NCBI GenBank assembly: GCA_008360955.1
Contig: LUCM01003878.1
Coordinates: forward strand, 1-64,000
Direction: 5' to 3'
Source: Fasciolopsis buskii
Lineage: Eukaryota > Platyhelminthes > Trematoda > Plagiorchiida > Fasciolidae
DNA: 64,000 nucleotides
Positions 22,101 to 33,849 of this stretch are shown here, piece after piece (within the stretch, counting starts at the first letter, position 1; each line of letters begins with the position of its first letter). Position numbers and translations under genes: made by a program. The notes under the pieces are model-generated. The model searched no databases, had not been told where the DNA came from, and was given only the letters and a program-made list of their open reading frames with translations.

Positions 22101-24660
22101 AGCAACATCTCCTTATAATCATTAGATTTTTTAAAAGGACGAAACCATTTCTGTGGGATGTGTATTGTGACGGAGACAGGTAATTTGGGTACAGTTTGCA
22201 ACTGCGAATGATATAATGTTAATAACAGCGTTTTTGATAGATGTAATGCGCCTGTGTTATGAATACTATATCATTCACAATTAAAATCAATACATGGTGC
22301 ATCGAGTTTTCGATATACTCCTTACGTCATTTGGTCCTGATATTTACAGTTTGCAACTGTTGCGACTTAGGAAAATCCTTGATCAAATCAAAATGGAAAA
22401 ACTCGTTCGTTTTGGGAGTCATCGCAGTCTGTTTTTTTTTAATCCGCAGCAACGCGGTCCGTATGATACTGCCTCCAAAGTGTACCGAATAACAACATGG
22501 ACCAAAGGTTATTAAGCACTGTAGTGAAGTATACTATATTCCAAGGATATTTCGTTGTGCACCGTGAATGTCCTGTGCTAAGCAATATCGGCTGTTCTCT
22601 AATTGGCCCTAATCGTCACAAACTGTGAACTTGCCTAGGCTAAACTCCGTCGAAAATCTCTGAGAATTAGCAAGTTGTTCTCCTTCGTGTTATTATGCCT
22701 TCCAGGTTCTAGTTAGGTGATAAGTTCAGCCTGGCGATTGATATGCACATGCGTTCGTAAGTAAGAGTTGGTTCAAAAGCAGACAAACTCATTTCCTCTC
22801 AGCCGCCACAATTAAGGCTCAGGAAACCCTTTGCAGCCTGGTTAGACAAATGCACGTTTGGCTGCATAAATACCATTGGACGACCGGGTAACAAACAAGA
22901 ATAATCATTTTGATCCTGACTGGTAAAGACTGCATTTACAGTTGTGTCAACCTGTTATCAAAAAGTAAGATAGAAATGCCCATTTGGACCTACTTGGGAT
23001 AGGTATATGCGACAGTTTTGGACCAATCGGTATTTAGCCAATATAAATCAAAATATAAAAAGAATGGCGGAAAAGTTCATTTGGGAATTCACGCGAAAGC
23101 AAGTTATATGATCTCGAGAAAGCACGGAAAATGATCTATGTAGACCCTTATGCTTTCTGGTATTGAACCTGTTCGACCTCATTTCAACGCTTATTATAGA
23201 GTGGGGTGCAAAACTTGAATTAATATGAAGACGACTGAGGTTGTTTACAAAAAAATGGGTTGCTGCCATTATTAAATAGATGAATCGTTGTCTTTGTCTA
23301 AGCAGTAATAAGCAGAGGTTCCGAAGGGTATCTAAGCCCATCGCGTATAATGGAAGTAGAACGTAGTCTGCTGCGTCCACTGTGTGAGCAAGTTGACAGA
23401 ATGTTCGATTCTTAAAATCTACGTGACGAAAGGGCAGTAATGTCTGCTGGAACGCCTTCAGGCTAATTAGCATGTTCTTCCAACTTTCATTGAAATTCAT
23501 GCACTATCAACCGAGAGTCTTAGCAACAACTTACCAACAAGTAGAGTGCCCGACCAGATTTCAAGAAAGGCGTGAGTACTGCGGAGGATAGTTATCAAAG
23601 TAAAACTGGGCACGCAATCCGGAATTACAATTTAGTTAATGCTTTTTTGTTTACACAGATGGTTGCATTTTAATGGTAAATGGTTTAATGAAAATCGGCG
23701 AGGCAGGAAATCAGCCGGAGATCCCTGGTAAGAGGTTCTTTAGATAGCAGTATGACTTTCTGTCATCCTTATTATGTATATCCACTTGCCCCGATGAGAG
23801 TTTCGGACACGGGTAGAGAAAATGCAATAACTACTGGCTAAAAGTATAATTAACGACGGATTGCTCGTCGAAATACTAGCATCAAATTTTGTGTCAACCA
23901 TTTCATTACCCGACCCCCCCAGTTCATAAGCTTGTTTGTGGACATTGAAAATTCTGACTGCCTTTACATAAAAGTGATTCCTGGTTATAGCCGCATCATG
24001 TCAAATTGAAGACTCATAACGTAGTCAGGGATTAACTTTGTTCATATTGTTGTGCTCAGTTGTTCAGTGCTTGTGAATCGAGTTACTCCCAGCCAGCCGC
24101 AATATTGTTAGTTGTACCGTTATCACATGATCAACGGATGTTTCTGGTAACATGTAACTCCGTCATTCACCCATGTTCTCAAGAGAATGCAGAAACTCAA
24201 TTGCGGGGACAAATGTGATCAGCCAAACACGTTTTTTGTTTACCGTGATTTGGAATCCACATATTCTCCACACATTTTACTTATCTTTGTAATCATGCAA
24301 ACATAGTGATATTGAAATGCTGACGAATTTACCATTGATCATTTTGGGAATCATTTCTGTTATTTAAAATGTGCCTAACGGAAAAATGTTCAAAGTAGTC
24401 AGAACAAATTCATGCTTGATGATGGTCGCATTTGGGAAGAAGCTAGGGATGAGAATGCTAGTCAGTAGCACTAATAGGCTGAGAAATAACAAATTCATTT
24501 AACCAACGGTATTTATTTGTCACATATCGGAAAAAAATGGATTGCGTTCATACCTGTGTAGTTGCTTCTTGTGCGATTTTTGTTTGGCTTTTTCTTAACC
24601 AACATACCTACTTGCATATTGTTTGAATTCATCACACTTTATCTGTTGTTACATTGAATT
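16120..24660. other. Long intergenic or intronic DNA, no gene recognised
   Basis: No recognisable exon, RNA gene or intact repeat. The longest open frame (23048-23500, minus, 150 codons) has no recognisable domain and is within chance expectation for this much DNA. At 17125-17160 the sequence reads, on the minus strand, like the ATTAAT-AAAG 3' end of SINE copy A, so a 3' fragment of that family may be present. The rest is AT-rich and unannotatable from sequence alone. Confidence 0.5.
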
Positions 24661-24672
24661 TTTGTTTGGTTT

Positions 24673-24690
24673 ACATATATATATATATGT
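24673..24690. repeat. (AT)n microsatellite
   Basis: ACAT-(AT)n-ATGT, perfectly palindromic, directly upstream of the Penelope-like remnant. Confidence 0.9.
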
Positions 24691-24705
24691 TGGCAGAAAA
24701 GATAG

Positions 24706-25293
24706 GTCATAAATCAACGGCTCCTAATTGATCGTCGTACTTCCATAAATAACATCTTGCATTCAGTCCACATCATAATTGTCCACAAACCGGCTGACAC
24801 CTTGAGAGCCACTCTATCCCGCGGTAAGATCGCACGACCAATCAGATGTAATTCAAGCCATCCCGGTTGTGATAAAGTGTATATCGGTGAGACAGAAAAG
24901 CTGTTAGCTACATTCTTACGAGGGATTGACCACCATTCAAATAAATGGAAGCACTGTGCACAAGCAGGTCTAAAGATTAACAGCAACAACGTAAAGGTAG
25001 TTAGCCAAGCAAACGCGAACGGAAAACGTCAGATTCCTAATGCTCTTTGTTCGAAAAATTCTTTCAATTGGCACGTCCAAAGTGATGAACATTGCATCAC
25101 CTTAACAAGACCCACGATAAATAATGGAGAGAGACGAACCAAGCACCAAAGTGAAAAGAACTGGATATCCTATTCAATCGCTCATTCAGTTCTGACAACG
25201 AGTCCTAGTTTGGATCGAACCGTCACAAATGTGCATCTTCTAACTTCTTCAGAAAAGAGTCCTGGCATTTCCTTCAGGCTCGTTTTTGAATAA
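24706..25293 (+). mobile_element. Penelope-like element remnant: GIY-YIG endonuclease region
   Basis: An open frame of about 195 codons. It begins with a connector (VHKPADTLRATLSRGKIARP) like the VAHKPTSTLRS-type connector between RT and endonuclease of Penelope-like elements. Then comes CDKVYIGETEKLL, the YIG half of a GIY-YIG nuclease with its conserved Gly-Glu-Thr. Further on, GLKINSNNVKVVSQANANGK and FNWHVQSDEH match the spacing of the nuclease's C-terminal part. The first strand (usual V-Y-x-I-P-C) is altered and shortened, and no RT domain is visible upstream, so this is a 5'-truncated copy. The frame is intact over 588 bases, so it may be fairly young or simply lucky. Some distal residues (after about 25130) are probably not part of the domain. 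Confidence 0.7.
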
Positions 25294-28200
25294 AATTTTG
25301 ATCGGTATGCCATTCATATAAGCAAACTGAAGTTCATTAACCTGGTCTAATTTCTGAACATCGATTAACCATCACGTCCTCTCAGGAGCTTCAGGCACCC
25401 CAACCGATTAATCGATGTGGTTTGGCTAATTCTGTGAAACCAAAACGCCGGATTTAGTTGCTTGTCAATGTTGCCACCAGACGATCATTATTAGGCGTAA
25501 TACACACTTCACTCGGAAACCAAGAAGAGAAGAGACCTAACCAAGGAACAACATTTATTGGAATTTTGCACATCACAGTTAACGAGACTGATTGTTTCTT
25601 GGTAGAGCAGGCTTTTTATTCTGATGTTTTTCACCGCGTAGACGAGAAGTTAGTAAAATGTTCGGCAGAACGAACAAGCAGCTTTACGGCGAACTTTGTG
25701 ATTTGCATTCTCTTGAAATTTCATTTCACTTGAAAATGTTTTCTAACAGACTGGCTAAGTCACTCTTGTCTGCTTTCCGTTGGAGTTTGTGATTATGATG
25801 TTACCCAAATCTAGTAAGATTCCTTTTTAGTATGAGCAGTTTTGTCGGTTCTACTGAACTATTCTACACAGCGCAAAATAATTGCGCGGGCCATGGATTA
25901 GTGATAGAAAAAGTGGCCGAGAAGAGGATGATAACAAACAACCATTCTGTTATTTATATTTTTCATCCATTGTCAAAACTGACCGGGAATTTTCATCTGT
26001 AGTTTCATGCAGCCCGAACCTATTGATTGTTTGCACGCAGCCGCATGCACATACGCTAGCTGCGGCCACACAGACTCACTCGATCAACTGGTTCAATGTT
26101 AGTGCTTACTAATTTCTTATTTGATACCATTCGATCGCGCTTGCACAATTATAGGTTTTGTCATTCTTTGGTGCACAATATGCTTTACTGGCTCAGTTAT
26201 CTGAAGTTTTTTGGTTATTCTTTCGCGCGTCGAAGAGTTAATTGCAAAGGCTCCCCGAACAAACACAATCCACTCGATTGCGAAGATTGCGAATATTGCT
26301 GAGTTGCTTTGTAACACCACAAATGGTTTTTCACTAAGTTTCGCACAGAAGTTATTATTATTGCTCAACATTTTCGGGACCAGCTGAATATTTGGATAGT
26401 GATATGAAATCACCTCATCTGGGAATCCAAATCAGAATATGTATGTCAGATAAGACTAATCAGATAAGCGTGTTCTTACAGGAAGTTTTATCAATTTCGC
26501 AGCACAGTTGTTTTTGACGCCGTGAGTAGTTTTACATTCATCACAATTCGTTTTATTTAAACCGCGATAATAGGCCGCATATTGGTCAGCATTAGTCGCA
26601 AGAGATTAGATCTTAGGGCTCACGAAATTTTTATTCATTTAGTATCAACACCCCATTCACCAGTAAAAAATCACGGGCGGTGCTGTCATGTGGTAACATC
26701 CAGCAAACCGTTGAAAGCTCGCTAGGTAGCGTGATGTCTAAGGATTAAGACATGGTCTCGTTCACCTGGGATTAACGTTTTAGTTGGGGCGCAATAAGTA
26801 TGCATTGCTGGTGATTTCTAACATGGAGGAATAAAATGTTCACTGCTTCCATTTTTTCGTAATGGCGAGTCGAGTGTTGATATCGCCTGATGATAAGTCA
26901 CCATGTTGTTCATATATTTAACAAAAGTAGTATTGATATCGTTTTTTTAATTGCGAGAAGCAAAAATATTCGAAAACTTTTAGTAAGCAGACTACAGAGT
27001 AAACTTCCAGGTGAAAAAAAGCAAGTAAATGATTTCTTACCTTATTAATGTGGCTTGAGTGGGAATTAGCTGTTGAAACTGATGGCTCCAGTACCCGTCA
27101 GAGGAGCAGTTATCTAAAGGAATTACTTGGCGTTGTCTAATATGGCTCGGACATGAAAGTCTAATAGCCAAAAGTAACCACTTCAGTGTTCACCCTACGG
27201 ACATTAGTCATCCGATAAGCATTGAATTGGCAGTCCAAATGCTACAAGATGTACCCCACCGACCCCAAAACACATTGACCCAAATCACGGCAGAAATACT
27301 TAGTATTCACCTGTGTAAATCTGCCCCATACACACGGAGGAAAACTCGTCCAGGCGGTCCAGTTTTTCTGCCTACAGTTCGACAGACGGGATAACTCGGT
27401 TGCGAACCGTGTAACGAACACAAAGTAGGCCTAAATCCACTCTATCTCACAAATTTTGTTTATTGCAAACGAGACGAATTTCGTCCCAACCTAGTCACTT
27501 TCATCAAGTGCTTTTGAAGGGACAATGAGTCAACGAAAACAAATGTCTCCTTTTAAACTCTTGTTCTAGTCTCGCGATTCTGCTGATTTCCCATCTGAAA
27601 AGAATCATCCGAAATCATGTAACCTACAGTTTTCTATTCTTAAGCGAATCGTTTTTGTATTCTTTCAATGCTCACGATTACTTCTGTCAATCGACATGAA
27701 TATTTTTTCAGTTCTGGGCAAAGAAACGAAACCAAAGTAATAGATATTCACCCTCTGGTACTGTCCAGCTACAAGCTAGATAACTTTGTGAGTAATTATT
27801 CAGATGTGATAGCGAAGTTTCTTGTGTGGTATAAATGTGCCACAAATAACTGTGTGCTTGTTGACAACGCGCTTTCAGAACAGTTTAGTTCAAAGCCTTT
27901 AAATGTCAGATATTTGTTTCCACCAAGTAGTAATCCTTAAACTAAACTGTGTGTGTGTGATTTACGATCACGTCAATAACTCGGTCCGTTGTTGCCAACC
28001 CTGGGTATATGTTACCCGTTCCAGATTCTACATCCACAAGATCATCATTATCCGTTGTTCGACAAACCTTTTGGATTTTTCTTTTTCGAGAACAATTGTA
28101 AACAATAGTCCGATTTCAAGGTTTTGAAATTAAATGAGTACTGCCCTGAACAAATTTAGTCTGTGATTGGTTGTTTTTCCTAAACTGGTGAGTTTCCATC

Positions 28201-31200
28201 TGCCCACTTGGTTTCCGTTACGTGTGCGATCGCCTGAATTTTCGGAAAAGATAACTGTTCGGATACGGGGGCTAAAGCGACTGGGGGTTGTAACCTACAA
28301 TGTAGCAGAATTTTTATCACCTCGACTCTATCATAGTGTTGCTAATCTTAGTACGACCGTTTAATTCCAGGTATGAATGCCTGGCACAGTGTGCAATGGC
28401 GAAATTTATGCAAGATATCGAGGGATGAAAACAAGCCTTTTCGTCCTACGTAATGGCTGACGTGGCCCAGCAAAATCAGACTCACGTCTTCGTACTTTTG
28501 TGTGCATTTTGGATTTGAAAAGCGGAACCGAGATTGCGTTTTCAATAATGTTGCTAGTTAGGGTGGGGGTGGGAGACAAAAACAGTACAGGTAGAATTTA
28601 TGGAAGTATCGACTTTTTCGGAAACAATTTGACCGAACAGTGCAGTTTTATATGCAATTTTTTATTACTATCAGTTTTTCATTTTCTCTCGCTTTTAATT
28701 TTACTTCCTTCATTGAAATTCCTTTTGAATCCTTGAGAGCGGGAATGGATGATAAGCCTACTTAGGGATCATACAATGAGCCACCGGAAGTTTTTCGTCT
28801 GTCGATGAGAACTAAACTTCAGATAGAGGATACGAGGTACGAAGTATGAATTTTTGTTGTCAATACTATTCCTATAGTACAGGTGATCGAATGTAATCTC
28901 CCTGGAAACACAATCGGTTTCGCAGTTAGTCCCGGTCGTCAGATATGCGTACGCGGTGCTGTCCCATCCAACCGTCTCCATACTTTTCTACTCCTTTATT
29001 AGTTTCTTATCGGAATCGAAATTGGACCAGTAAGAACTTGAGTGGATGATAAGTCAATTCAAAAATTGCAGTTTCGTGACTGACTGATTTATGAGCGCAC
29101 GAGTATGAACAAAGTTGGACTGAAGAATACCATGTACGTATACCTGAAGAGAGGCAATAAGTGCGAAACCAGTCATGTACATCCGGAAAATGTTTGTTCA
29201 CTTATTCATATGTGAAATATTCTAACGTTTATTACGCAGCAAACGTATGATATCTTGGGATTGAGGTTAGGACTAATCCTGCTATGCTTTTGAGGAAAAT
29301 GATCTGTTGTGGAAGAAACTGAGCTTGTTAAACTTGTGTTAATGACTTGTTATTCTGACGGCTTTGGCATCTTTAAACAATATTGTGATCAGAAGCGTGC
29401 AACATCATGTGATTTTGAGTAGCTTAGAGAGGGCTTAGAATTTCAAATGGAGCACGTCAAGGGAGCAATTTTGATCCTACTTCCGTCAAACATATGGATG
29501 AAAGCTAAATCCCTGGTAGAAAGAATTTTATTGCTTCTTCGCGTGCCACTTGAGCTTGTTTTTTCACTTCATCTTGAATTATATGTCTACCGGATTTAGG
29601 TTAACTATTCCGGTAGATGTGTTTTACAGTTTACATTCCAGAAAATTTTGCCATTGTGGAATGTTCGTCTAAAGTGATGAATGGCTAGGGAACTTTGCAG
29701 AGATACGCCAAACACAAAGATTCTGAAATGCGAATGTTATTACTGGCTGAATCCCACGGGAATCCTTCGTCCGGATCACTAAATGAACAGGCGATTATAA
29801 AGCATTAGGGCAACCTCCAGAATGCATTGGATATATCCACAGCATTTTCCTCATGAATAGCTACCAGCCTCCCGATAAAGCTACAAAATATTGACTGTAG
29901 CAGTTACAAGGCTTCATAACTTGCCTCCTCCTCTTACGGCATTGCGTTCTATGGGATGGATGAGAAACGAAGTCCACATTCACCGGTTCCACTGTAAATT
30001 GTGAGAATGTCGGATGCTTGATACAGAATGACGAAAATTGTATGAATTGTCGCGTTAGGCAGCAATTTAATTGATTGGCACCTTCTATTTCATGCTGATG
30101 CATTTTAGTCAAGAAACGCCCACCAAGATCACAGAACACGGTTGCTTATGGTAAGGCTGTCCTTCGATTTGGGCAGCCGGGGAATATCTTGTCCTCAGAA
30201 AAATATTTGTTGATGTTGGGAAATGAATGCTGCTTAGAGGGTGCATGGTTGGATTATCTCTTGAAAGCTCCTTGAGAATAATTTATTTTACTTTCATTTC
30301 TGTTCTTTATGCATTGCTTCCCTCTCACCCCGAGTTCCAGTGACACTTGATCTTAATTCAGAATTGCCTTTTACAGATTGTGGTAAATAGTGCGCCATAT
30401 TGACCAGGAAACTAACTCTTTTAGGATACACAGGACTAGCTTCGCAATTATTGTCGCTAATCAGGTATGGACCTCTGGCAGTGTCCTGTACGATCCTTTC
30501 TATACCCGTGCGAAGCGGATTTTGGAACTACACTGTCATCTGAATCTGTAGACAGTTACTAATTTCAGTATTACGTATATACATATGCACTTGTCATGGC
30601 TGTGTTAACTGCGTTATCCAATTTTTATTGCTGTCTGAATGATTACTTATTTATACATTTTCTTCAGTGTATTATTGTATAAGTGCCCAGATAAGGAACA
30701 CTTTGCTACTTCTTGTTCTTAAAATGCGAATGGATGCGCTGAAAACCAAGCTTTCCAGTATGCAGAATCCCAGAGATAGCACAAGCAGTAAGAACAAAAG
30801 TCAATCAAAATCAAATGTTCGGAATTTTCTGAAACTTCAAAATCGGTAGGTAAAATATTTAAGTGATTTAACAAGAAACCAATGAATCCAACTCGGAACA
30901 AATGCGCGCTGACTAGAAGAGATGCACAGTTTGTTCGTACCTACCATCCCATGAATAGACCAAGCAAACAGTTAGATCATGTCCAAAACCAGTAAGGAAA
31001 TGCAGTGAAACTCGAAACACATTTCTCACACCATGTCGAAGCCAAGTGAAAGTTGTGCTCCGGATTAAACTAAATTTCAAAGACAATTAAATTGAAATGA
31101 GACGAGTCATTTTTCCGAAATGTAATGCTCTGTAGCCGAAAGCAAAAAACAAAAAAGCCAAACAATTTTTCCGGCAAAACAAATAATCATCTAAACAGCA

Positions 31201-33645
31201 GATTTTCACGTTCATGCTTCCCGGTCGAGCTGACATAGTGGTATTTGTGCTCCAACGTACTCACATCAGCGCGTACTCATATATTGCAGCGCACTGTTCA
31301 AAGATTTACGTACAGAAAATTAACTGCTTGGCAGGTGACTATCTTTGAATTGCTTCACTCCTTTGATGAGAAGAAGGGAACCAGATGAAAATGAAAAAGG
31401 CAAAAACTGGACATGATATTTCGAATTTAACTTATGCTTAGAAGAACCTGCAAGAGACAGTCGAATCCTGGGATAGCCCGATGACATCGTCAGAGCAAAC
31501 TACATTGCACGAACGAACAATAAATTTAACTAGATGTGCAGGCGTCAAAAATCGACGCCAGTTCTGATAGTCCCATCAAAATTTATCTTTAACTCGTCCG
31601 TTCCATCCACTTATAAAGAGATTAGCCGACTGAGGTTTGCAAGTCCTTTTTTATTATTGAAGGCATATATTATTTATAAAGTGAATAAATTCTTATCTGA
31701 GCTATTACGACTGTCAACGGCACTGTAGGTTTTTGAAGACGGCACCTGACAATTGTCTCCTTCGTTGGTCTTCAGCTCTAAGCCACCAAAATCACTCATT
31801 CACAAAACCAAGACCTCTAACATTGATCAATTCACGTTAATCACTCTAGGGTTGGGTTTAAGTCATGTCGTTTTGGTGCACCCACCATTCGGTGCCATAC
31901 TTCTAGAACCTCGCGCATCATTTGGTACTTCCGTATTACATCAACTCATGGTTTTCGACTACCAAGCTTTCAAACAGTTCAACCATTATGAGATCGCCCA
32001 TGACCAAGGAACCTGTTCGATTTGGCTCAGAAGTAAATAAGGCAAGGACAGCATATTAAGTTGGTTTGCCTTTCTGTTTCCTCTTGATTCGATCGGGACT
32101 AAGATGCCTCTATGGTGGACAGAAATTGCACACCCCAGAAGTTTCATCCGACTTTTTGTTATCGAAGACATACTTGCATTTGTTTATTATCTAGAAAAAT
32201 GTCTACCATTGTCGTGCGAAAATTATGGTTAGAAAAGTTTCATCTATGGTCATTTGCGAGTACATATTAGAATAAAGTAAAAAATGAACTAAAGTGACTG
32301 GGATATCTTCAGTGCTTGCCAGCATGACTTTGTGGAATAATGGCCTCAGGCAATACGAATTGAAATCAGTCACCTTTCAGGTAAAAAGTATGTGTAGGCA
32401 TATATATATATATATCATGGAATCGAAAGGTTATTGCCCCCATTGATTTCATAAGTTTTTGACATCACATTGTTCTTGTTCAAGATTGTTCCCCAGTTTT
32501 ATTTCGACACTAAACCTTTGAATCACATAAGAAATCTTATGTAAGTATCTCGTGATTTCATTCTTCACAGAACCTCATATGAAACGAAAACTGTTCGCGC
32601 TCACCACATTGGCAACAGTTTTGTTTGCCAGTTTGATTTATTGCTTCAGTTCGCATCATCACAAGAATCATGTGACAATGATGTTTCGAATCAATATAAC
32701 AAGTCATGGGGATGCTTCGTATTCAGAAAAATACCATTCAACGTCATTATGAAAAAATGGGTCATTTTGACTTTGAAGATGAATGAGAAAGAATAAAAAC
32801 CAGAGCCAAGGTTGGCTCAGCCAAAATGACAAAGAATTACCAGCGAATCACAGTTGTGGTTCTTTTGTGGACTCTTCAACGAACAGCTTCCATGCATACT
32901 TACGAAGCTACAAATTAGGTTCTGGTACTACATACAAATTCGGAGTGCACATGCATAAGAATGTTTTGACAAGAGAGTTCCAGGTGCTCATAACTGGCGA
33001 GCGGCAACAACTGCGAAACCGGACGTGTTGTTCGAGGGTAATTTTATTCAGTTATCCAGATACTGCTTTATATATATTTCAGCGAGAGTCAGCGTTTACA
33101 TTTTGACTGCTTTCCTGAGTTCATTTACTTACTGAGGACAAGTGAACTGTTTCTTCCAAGATTATGAGGTCGCGTTATCATATTACCATGCCAACTGGTA
33201 CGGTTGCAGTGGTAATAATCATTAACAATCACAAATTTATCGCTACCAGCTCAGGAAATTTTGATTTCTTGTTTTGTGTCCTGAACGCTTCTAAGCTTGA
33301 ATCTAAAAAAAAAACTCGTGTTGGTTTTCTTTTCTGACAGTCCTAACGAATCTCGTCAAACCGAAAGCTTTCGACACTTATGGTAACACATACAGTCTTT
33401 GAGTGTGCTTATTTGTTTTCGCAGTACACTCCATTTGTAAGGTAGCAAAGGCATATCACATTTATCATGATATGATCAGACAGTTTTTCGACTTCTTGTC
33501 GTAGTCAGCAAACAAAAAAAATACATCTTACGATTACTTACCAGTAGTGTGTTACTGTTTGACTGACTCCCTCGGGCTATACCTTTCACGAACAAACCTT
33601 GGGTCATCTGAACAAACTTAGCCTGGTAATTGTGATCAGCCTGAA
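25294..33645. other. Long intergenic or intronic DNA, no gene recognised
   Basis: No recognisable exon or RNA gene. A short hairpin (9-bp TCTACCGGA arms, 29586-29594 and 29609-29617) and an AT microsatellite at 32401-32415 are the only visible structures. Open frames up to about 107 codons (for example 32783-33106 +) show no domain. Confidence 0.5.
32401..32415. repeat. (TA)n microsatellite
   Basis: About seven TA units, seen directly; no function inferred. Confidence 0.9.
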
Positions 33646-33652
33646 AGAGAGA

Positions 33653-33722
33653 TGGTGGCACAGTTGCAACACACCGATCTTTCAGCTGGAAACTCCCGAT
33701 TCAAATCCAGGGCGCGGCGGTG
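33653..33722 (+). mobile_element. tRNA-like element of a second family (SINE head or tRNA fossil)
   Basis: TGGTGGCACAGTTG (A-box-like) at 33653-33666 is followed, at normal tRNA spacing, by CGATTCAAATCC (B-box-like) at 33698-33709. The intervening sequence (CACACCGATC...GGAAACTCC) differs from copies A-C, so this is probably another family. Its acceptor stem is not convincing, so it is not a functional tRNA. The 3' body is undefined; a run to about 33830 is possible. Confidence 0.5.
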
Positions 33723-33849
33723 GATGCACAAGACTGATAAGCTCTGATCAGACCGAAATTTGAGTTTTGTGCTATCTGAGTGCTGGCCGCATGACCTGAG
33801 TTTTACGTATATGAAGAGTGAAATCAGGCGGGAAGTCAGTCAAAAATAG

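Noticed and set aside
23048..23500. 150-codon minus-strand open frame
   Set aside because: No domain, no splice context and ordinary composition; one such frame is expected by chance in 64 kb of six-frame sequence.
33728..33775. Hammerhead-ribozyme-like string (CTGATAAG, a small stem, GAAA, with GCACAA/TTGTGC pairing)
   Set aside because: The core has CTGATAAG instead of CTGATGAG, stem III cannot form, and no clear cleavage triplet is present, although SINEs with hammerheads are known in schistosomes.
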